From contig NZ_JMQM01000001.1 of the NCBI RefSeq assembly GCF_000733725.1, positions 62,001 to 126,000 on the forward strand: a stretch of 64,000 nucleotides of DNA, read 5' to 3'. Numbering within the stretch: the first letter of the stretch is position 1; each line of letters starts with the position of its first letter. The notes below the pieces were generated by a model, which had not been told where the DNA came from, searched no databases, and saw nothing but the letters and a program-made list of their open reading frames with translations. This document shows positions 59,536 through 64,000 of this stretch, in pieces. Both the position numbers and the translations under genes were made by a program. Source of the DNA: Nitratireductor basaltis (GTDB lineage Bacteria > Pseudomonadota > Alphaproteobacteria > Rhizobiales > Rhizobiaceae).

Positions 59536-59960
59536 TGGAAGGTAACGCATTGGAACAGGCGCTCGATCAGCTCGAGCGCGCCGCCGCCAGCGTACGCGCT
59601 GCGGTGGAAGGCATGGAGGCCTCTGAGGTCGCCGATGCCGTGGGCGCTGCAGCACACGGCGCTTCGGGTGGCGCGATCGACCCGTTCGTCTTTCGCCTCG
59701 CCATCTTCGTGTTGGCGATCTTCGTTGGCTACTACGTGGTCTGGTCGGTGACGCCGGCGCTTCACACGCCGCTGATGTCGGTCACCAACGCGATTTCCTC
59801 GGTGATCGTGGTCGGTGCGCTTCTGGCGGTTGGCATTTCGGCTTCGGGTCTCGCGACGGGCTTCGGCTTCGTGGCGCTGATCCTGGCCTCGGTGAACATC
59901 TTCGGTGGCTTCCTCGTCACCAGCCGCATGCTTGCAATGTACAAGAAGAAGGACAAGTGA
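59535..59960 (+). CDS. pntAB: NAD(P) transhydrogenase subunit alpha, part 2
   Basis: A 141-residue membrane part with three or four helices ([54 protein letters not shown]). The first 45 residues form an amphipathic, possibly coiled extension ([20 protein letters not shown]) ahead of the usual domain. It corresponds to the C-terminal membrane helices of E. coli PntA, split off as in other alphaproteobacteria. Start overlaps the pntAA stop. Confidence 0.92.
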   Translation: MEGNALEQALDQLERAAASVRAAVEGMEASEVADAVGAAAHGASGGAIDPFVFRLAIFVLAIFVGYYVVWSVTPALHTPLMSVTNAISSVIVVGALLAVGISASGLATGFGFVALILASVNIFGGFLVTSRMLAMYKKKDK

Positions 59961-59961
59961 C

Positions 59962-61359
59962 GTGAACGCCAATCTTGCATCCTTCCTCTATCTCGTCTCC
60001 GGCGTGCTGTTTATCCTGGCACTGCGCGGACTGTCTCATCCCACCACCAGCCGCCAGGGCAATGTCTATGGCATGATCGGCATGGGCATCGCCATCGGCA
60101 CGACGCTGCTCTTCGCAACGCCGTCCTTTGGTGGCTTTGCGCTGATCGTACTTGGCCTGGCAATCGGTGGTGCCGTCGGTGCGGTGATTGCAAAACGCAT
60201 CGCTATGACAGCAATGCCGCAGCTTGTTGCGGCGTTCCACTCGCTGGTTGGTCTTGCAGCCGTAATGGTCGCAGCCGCAGCGCTCTATTCACCGGAAAGC
60301 TTCGGCATCGGCACGCTGGGTGAAATTCATGCCCAGGCGCTGGTCGAGATGTCACTTGGTGTGGCAATCGGTGCCATCACCTTTACCGGCTCCATCATCG
60401 CCTTCCTGAAGCTTGACGGACGCATGTCCGGCAAGCCGATCATGCTGCCGATGCGCCACGTGGTGAATGCGGGACTGGCAATCGCGCTGGTCGTTCTGAT
60501 CGCCATGCTGGTGACGACACAGTCCACCACGATCTTCTGGCTGATCGTCGTGCTTTCGCTGGTGCTGGGTGTGCTCATCATCATCCCGATCGGCGGCGCG
60601 GACATGCCGGTGGTCGTCTCCATGCTCAACTCCTATTCGGGTTGGGCGGCAGCAGGTATCGGCTTCACGCTCGGCAATCTGGCGCTGATCATCACCGGCG
60701 CGCTGGTTGGCTCGTCGGGTGCGATCCTGTCCTACATCATGTGCAAGGGCATGAACCGCTCCTTCATCTCGGTGATCCTTGGCGGCTTTGGCGGCGAGAC
60801 CGCGGCTGCTGCGGATGAGGGCATCGAGCGCACGGTCAAGCAGGGCTCTGCCGACGATGCGGCCTACCTGATGGCGAACGCGCAGAAGGTCATCATCGTG
60901 CCGGGTTACGGCATGGCGGTTGCACAGGCGCAGCATGCGCTGCGTGAACTGGCCGACACGCTGAAGGCGAATGGCGTTGAAGTGAAATATGCCATCCACC
61001 CGGTCGCGGGCCGTATGCCTGGCCACATGAACGTGCTTCTGGCCGAAGCGCAGGTTCCTTATGACGAGGTCTTCGAGCTTGAAGACATCAACTCGGAATT
61101 TGCGCAGGCCGACGTTGCCTATGTGATCGGTGCCAATGACGTGACCAATCCGTCGGCGCGTGATGACAAGTCCTCACCGATCTACGGCATGCCGATCCTT
61201 GATGTGGACAAGGCCCGCACCTGCCTCTTCGTGAAGCGCTCGCTTGGCTCCGGCTATGCAGGCATCGACAACACGCTGTTCTACAAGGACGGCACGATGA
61301 TGCTGCTCGGTGACGCCAAGAAGATGACCGAAGAAATCGTCAAGGCAATGGATCACTAA
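59962..61359 (+). CDS. pntB: NAD(P) transhydrogenase subunit beta
   Basis: A 465-residue subunit with eight or nine membrane helices followed by the NADP(H)-binding domain III (about residues 290-465). Diagnostic blocks are MNRSFISVILGGFGGE at the domain border, IIVPGYGMAVAQAQ (NADP motif), HPVAGRMPGHMNVLLAEA and GANDVTNPSARDD. GTG at 59962, one base after the pntAB stop, gives the family start. The three Pnt subunits use the proton gradient to reduce NADP+ with NADH. Confidence 0.95.
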   Translation: MNANLASFLYLVSGVLFILALRGLSHPTTSRQGNVYGMIGMGIAIGTTLLFATPSFGGFALIVLGLAIGGAVGAVIAKRIAMTAMPQLVAAFHSLVGLAAVMVAAAALYSPESFGIGTLGEIHAQALVEMSLGVAIGAITFTGSIIAFLKLDGRMSGKPIMLPMRHVVNAGLAIALVVLIAMLVTTQSTTIFWLIVVLSLVLGVLIIIPIGGADMPVVVSMLNSYSGWAAAGIGFTLGNLALIITGALVGSSGAILSYIMCKGMNRSFISVILGGFGGETAAAADEGIERTVKQGSADDAAYLMANAQKVIIVPGYGMAVAQAQHALRELADTLKANGVEVKYAIHPVAGRMPGHMNVLLAEAQVPYDEVFELEDINSEFAQADVAYVIGANDVTNPSARDDKSSPIYGMPILDVDKARTCLFVKRSLGSGYAGIDNTLFYKDGTMMLLGDAKKMTEEIVKAMDH

Positions 61360-61379
61360 GATCCAGTACAGCAAACGTG

Positions 61380-61414
61380 AAAAAGCCCGGTGCAGCAATG
61401 CATCGGGCTTTTTC
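61380..61414 (+). terminator. Intrinsic terminator of the pnt operon
   Basis: AAAAAGCCCG pairs with CGGGCTTTTT around a short TGCA-GCAA-TGCA inner hairpin, 20 bases after the pntB stop. The A-run in front and T-run behind let it work on both strands, also for the convergent DUF992 gene. Confidence 0.9.
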
Positions 61415-61446
61415 GTACGGGGCAGGGAACGCCTCGTTGGAGCTTC

Positions 61447-61935
61447 TTACTGCGCGGTCGAGCGAAGCTGGAATTCGCTGACGCCGACCGCGAGGTTCAG
61501 ACCCGTCTGCGCCTGAACGGAAAGCGGCTGCAGGACGAGGTTCTTGTTGCTTTCGGAAACGAGCAGATTTGCGCCGCCGCCAATACCGGCAGTCACTTCC
61601 GCACTTGCACCGACATAGTCATCAGCAAGCGCTCCGGGCGTATAGGCATCAGCGGTGGGGGCCAGCACTGCCCAGCGCATCACCTTCTCGCTGGTCGCGC
61701 CAATCTCGAGGCCGATCTTGTTGACCACGCCGAAATAGGCTTCCGGTGGACGGTCGTCACCGGCCGGATCGAAAGTGCAGGAAAGATCCTTGGAGGTTAC
61801 GATGGCGATATCGGCGCCGCCCTCGATGATGCAATCGAGGATACCGATTTCCGTGCGGTCCTGGCTGAAAGCGGGTGTTGCCGCACCGAGCGTGCTTGCT
61901 GCAAGTGCTGCTGCCAGGATTGCGTGCTTCTTCAT
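61447..61935 (-). CDS. DUF992 family secreted protein
   Basis: A 162-residue protein with a Sec signal peptide (HAILAAALAASTLGAATPAFS, residues 4-24, cleaved before QDRTE). The mature part fits DUF992: an opening EIGILDCIIEG, a second cysteine in LSCTFDP, and glycine-rich strands near the end (AEVTAGIGGGANLLVSES). The two cysteines may form a disulfide. Periplasmic location is expected, function unknown; the family is found mainly in Rhizobiales. Confidence 0.9.
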   Translation of the reverse strand: MKKHAILAAALAASTLGAATPAFSQDRTEIGILDCIIEGGADIAIVTSKDLSCTFDPAGDDRPPEAYFGVVNKIGLEIGATSEKVMRWAVLAPTADAYTPGALADDYVGASAEVTAGIGGGANLLVSESNKNLVLQPLSVQAQTGLNLAVGVSEFQLRSTAQ

Positions 61936-62009
61936 TCGTCCGTCTCCTGTGATCTGGAGAGGGATGAACTGCGCGGGCGCAATCTGGTTCCCGAATTTTT
62001 GGCCAGGCG

Positions 62010-62867
62010 TCAGGCCTTGGTGCGGGCAAGTCCCTCACGGGCGGGCTCATAATTGGCGTCAAGCTGGAGCGCGCGGCTGTAGGACCGTGCAGCCTTGGCC
62101 TTGTCGCCCTGTTGCTCATAGACGAGCGCCTGGTTGGCCCAGCTCTCGGCCAGATTCTCGTCCAGTCGAATGGCCGTATTGAAGTCGGTGAAGGCGTTTT
62201 CGGTGTCGCCCAGCGCCAGATACGAAACGCCGCGGCCATTATAGCCGTAAGGCTGGTCGGGGGAGAGGGAGATCGCGGTCGCAAAATCCTCGATGGCGTA
62301 TTGATGCTGATTGCTGGCCTGATAGAGCAGCCCCCGACGCAGATAGGCGCGCGGATCGGTAGTGTCGAGCTGGATGGCCCGTTCGAAGTCCTGGAAGGCT
62401 TCCTGGGTGCGGCCGTTCAGCCGGTAGATCTCGCCGCGTCCGATATAGGCGGTGTCGTAATTGGGGTTGATGCTGATCGCCTGGGTGTAATCGTTCACCG
62501 CATTGGCATTGTCACCCATACGGCGATAGATGAGCGCCCGGTTGGCATAGGCGCGGGCGGAGCGCGGGTCGAGCTGAATGGCCTTGTTGAAGTCTTCCAG
62601 CGCTTCGCGATAACGGCCCGCACGACCCAAGGCGGCGCCACGGATGTTATAGGCCTCCGGATCATTGGGAGTGCGTTGGATGACGGCAGTCAGCGATCCA
62701 ATGTTTTCCTGGGACCCTTGCGCGGTATCGATGCGCGCCAGATCATCAACCGTGTCGGCGGGGCTGCAGGCTGCGAGTGGGACGATCAGGAATGCTGCCA
62801 TCCCCATCTTGCGGAGTACGGTCCCACCAAATCTTGTCCCAAGCTCTGCCATCGGTTTCAAACCCAC
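62010..62867 (-). CDS. TPR-repeat lipoprotein, NlpI-like
   Basis: A 285-residue protein. The signal ends in a lipobox-like IVPLAAC with Cys at about position 34. About six tetratricopeptide repeats follow from residue ~70 (EAYNIRGAALGRAGRYREAL, RAYANRALIYRRMGDNANAV, TAYIGRGEIYRLNGRTQEAF and others), a protein-interaction solenoid. It is likely anchored to the inner face of the outer membrane and may organise envelope enzymes as NlpI does. GTG at 62867 follows GAGGA; ATG at 62852 is an alternative. Confidence 0.88.
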   Translation of the reverse strand: MGLKPMAELGTRFGGTVLRKMGMAAFLIVPLAACSPADTVDDLARIDTAQGSQENIGSLTAVIQRTPNDPEAYNIRGAALGRAGRYREALEDFNKAIQLDPRSARAYANRALIYRRMGDNANAVNDYTQAISINPNYDTAYIGRGEIYRLNGRTQEAFQDFERAIQLDTTDPRAYLRRGLLYQASNQHQYAIEDFATAISLSPDQPYGYNGRGVSYLALGDTENAFTDFNTAIRLDENLAESWANQALVYEQQGDKAKAARSYSRALQLDANYEPAREGLARTKA

Positions 62868-62997
62868 CCATTCCTCGAATTAAAGCTGTTGCGCATCCTG
62901 CGCTGCCAGTTCCGTTGTCGCAAACGAAAAAGGTGGCGCTGATCTCGCGATCACGCCACCCATGCCGTAAGGCAGGAAATCGTCAAGAAAACGGCAA

Positions 62998-63222
62998 TCA
63001 GCGAGCTGCCGGCCGTCCCAGAACGCCTTCACGCTGCGCGCGCTTGCGAGCCAGCTTGCGCGCACGGCGCACGGCTTCGGCCTTTTCACGGGCGCGCTTT
63101 TCAGAAGGCTTTTCGTAATGCCCGCGCATCTTCATCTCGCGGAAAATGCCTTCGCGCTGCATCTTTTTCTTAAGCGCGCGAAGCGCCTGATCAACATTGT
63201 TGTCGCGGACGAGTACCTGCAC
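62998..63222 (-). CDS. rpsU: 30S ribosomal protein S21
   Basis: A 74-residue basic ribosomal protein. The core [20 protein letters not shown] and the [21 protein letters not shown] block, given here as residues 24-44, are typical. The Arg/Ala/Lys-rich tail is longer than in enterobacterial S21, as usual for Rhizobiales. GTG at 63222 stands seven bases after AGGA. Stands alone, divergent from a membrane-protein gene. Confidence 0.95.
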   Translation of the reverse strand: MQVLVRDNNVDQALRALKKKMQREGIFREMKMRGHYEKPSEKRAREKAEAVRRARKLARKRAQREGVLGRPAAR

Positions 63223-63425
63223 CGGGGTTTCCTGTCATAGCGTTGATGGTTTACCTGCATTCACGCAGGCAGTGCCCGCAGCGGAAATTTCCACCGCGAA
63301 ATGGGGCGGCTCATAGCAGATGCTCATGAAGCTGTCGAGCTTTTTTCGTCTGATGTGCTTCTTTACCTTCCTCAAACCTCTCTCCGATAGAAATCCGTGA
63401 TGTTGTGTCGGCTAAGGGGGCGGGG

Positions 63426-64000
63426 ATGAGCGAACTGGCAGGCCGTGAGGTTCGATTTCGCAATACGGACATTGCGTTGATGCTAGTAGCTGTTCTTCCT
63501 GCTCTTGGCGTGGGAGGTTACGGGCACCTGATGCTGGGCATCGAAATCCTCGACAAGGGCGAGCCCGATTTCTCACTCTTCGGTGTTGCGAAAACGCTGT
63601 CGGCCATCGTGGCGGCCTTGGGAATAGTGCTTGTTGGCGCGCAGCTGAGAGGACGTAACGCGACAAGCATTCCGCCTCTGGTTCTGCGTTCGCTATCCGG
63701 CAGCATGCTATTTCTTCTCGCCACGGCGCTGGCAGTGATCCTGGTTCCGCGCAGCCTCAACCATTTCGTGCGCGAATTGCAGCCGCTGAGCGTTCTCACC
63801 GAGGTGGTGCTTGTGGGGGCGCTTGTCTTTCTGGTGCTGAGCGTGTCCTCCGCCTGGCGCACCGGGCTTGGAACGCTTATGGGAATCAATGGAAGCGTAA
63901 TCCACGCGCTTCTGTCAGGTGCCGTGTTCCTGATCCTGATGGAAGAGACTTCATGGGGACAGCACTGGATCGGCTTCGGGACGCCGGAGGCGTTCAAGGG
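63426..64000 (+). CDS. Membrane protein of unknown function, 5' part
   Basis: The first 191 codons are in the window; the frame is open at the right edge. Five or so hydrophobic helices are visible (ALMLVAVLPALGVGGYGHL, TLSAIVAALGIVLVGAQL, GSMLFLLATALAVILVP, TEVVLVGALVFLVLSVS, SGAVFLILMEE). The stretch LMEETSWGQHWIGFGTPEAF recalls an uncharacterised family of bacterial membrane proteins with an EE-x-SWGQ motif. ATG at 63426 follows GGGGGCGGGG. I cannot name a function. Confidence 0.7.
   Translation, partial: MSELAGREVRFRNTDIALMLVAVLPALGVGGYGHLMLGIEILDKGEPDFSLFGVAKTLSAIVAALGIVLVGAQLRGRNATSIPPLVLRSLSGSMLFLLATALAVILVPRSLNHFVRELQPLSVLTEVVLVGALVFLVLSVSSAWRTGLGTLMGINGSVIHALLSGAVFLILMEETSWGQHWIGFGTPEAFK

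Noticed and set aside
1-64000. Search by eye for tRNA, rRNA, CRISPR arrays, insertion sequences, integrases and attachment sites
   Set aside because: None recognised. tRNA genes in particular could be missed by eye, so a tRNAscan run would be the decisive check.

Overview
The window reads as chromosomal DNA from an alphaproteobacterium of the order Hyphomicrobiales (Rhizobiaceae/Phyllobacteriaceae-like). Grounds: an alpha-glucoside operon in the order known from Sinorhizobium (aglEFGAK with divergent aglR), a three-gene pntAA-pntAB-pntB transhydrogenase, a DUF992 protein, a small aa3-type cytochrome oxidase subunit IV, an S21 protein with a long basic tail, and generally GC-rich coding sequence with frequent GTG starts. 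No rRNA, tRNA, CRISPR array, insertion sequence, integrase or phage gene was recognised. The genus is not determinable from what I can see.

Layout. 1-568: 5' part of rlmN. 702-10703: alpha-glucoside uptake and hydrolysis (aglE-F-G-A-K, minus strand) facing aglR, a GH1 beta-glucosidase and a DUF599 membrane protein (plus strand); two identical 12-bp LacI-type palindromes lie at two mirror-image predicted promoters. 10799-12217: bifunctional manC-type sugar-nucleotide enzyme. 12218-13263: one kilobase without a convincing gene, partly AT-rich, with several stem-loops. 13264-19973: LysR, LacI and MarR regulators, a DMT exporter, a creatininase-family hydrolase, a His-rich CobW GTPase and a WD40 protein.

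19984-32166: purine catabolism. GuaD (guanine to xanthine), XdhABC (xanthine to urate), UraH, a PuuE-UraD fusion, ureidoglycine aminohydrolase and AllA carry the path from 5-hydroxyisourate to glyoxylate, and a glycerate 2-kinase can take up the carbon. No uricase and no allantoate amidohydrolase is visible, and a BrnT/CopG toxin-antitoxin pair lies between xdhC and the LysR/guaD genes. 32322-35083: xylBA for xylose.

36058-45605: a 2-hydroxyacid dehydrogenase, an Inh-like secreted protein, a C26 peptidase-like hydrolase, a TakP-like TRAP transporter whose binding-protein gene converges on its membrane genes, and a fused indolepyruvate ferredoxin oxidoreductase. Uptake and oxidation of 2-oxo acids is a plausible common theme. 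45695-50146: a GGDEF-EAL protein, a FeeM-like N-acyl amino acid synthase and a Crp/Fnr regulator, possibly signalling functions. 50321-57761: an acyl-CoA ligase with a complete branched-chain-type ABC transporter and an embedded 46-residue DUF3096 protein. 57906-61359: oxidase subunit IV and transhydrogenase. 61447-64000: DUF992 protein, TPR lipoprotein, rpsU and the start of an unknown membrane protein.

The most interesting unexplained signals are RNA-scale: a hairpin that closes on the start codon of the Inh-like gene, mutually exclusive stem-loops directly before the ribosome-binding site of the ferredoxin oxidoreductase, an apparently leaderless toxin-antitoxin promoter with an operator in its spacer, and a set of stem-loops in the kilobase before the LysR gene. 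All assignments come from reading the sequence and recalling protein families; no database search was run.
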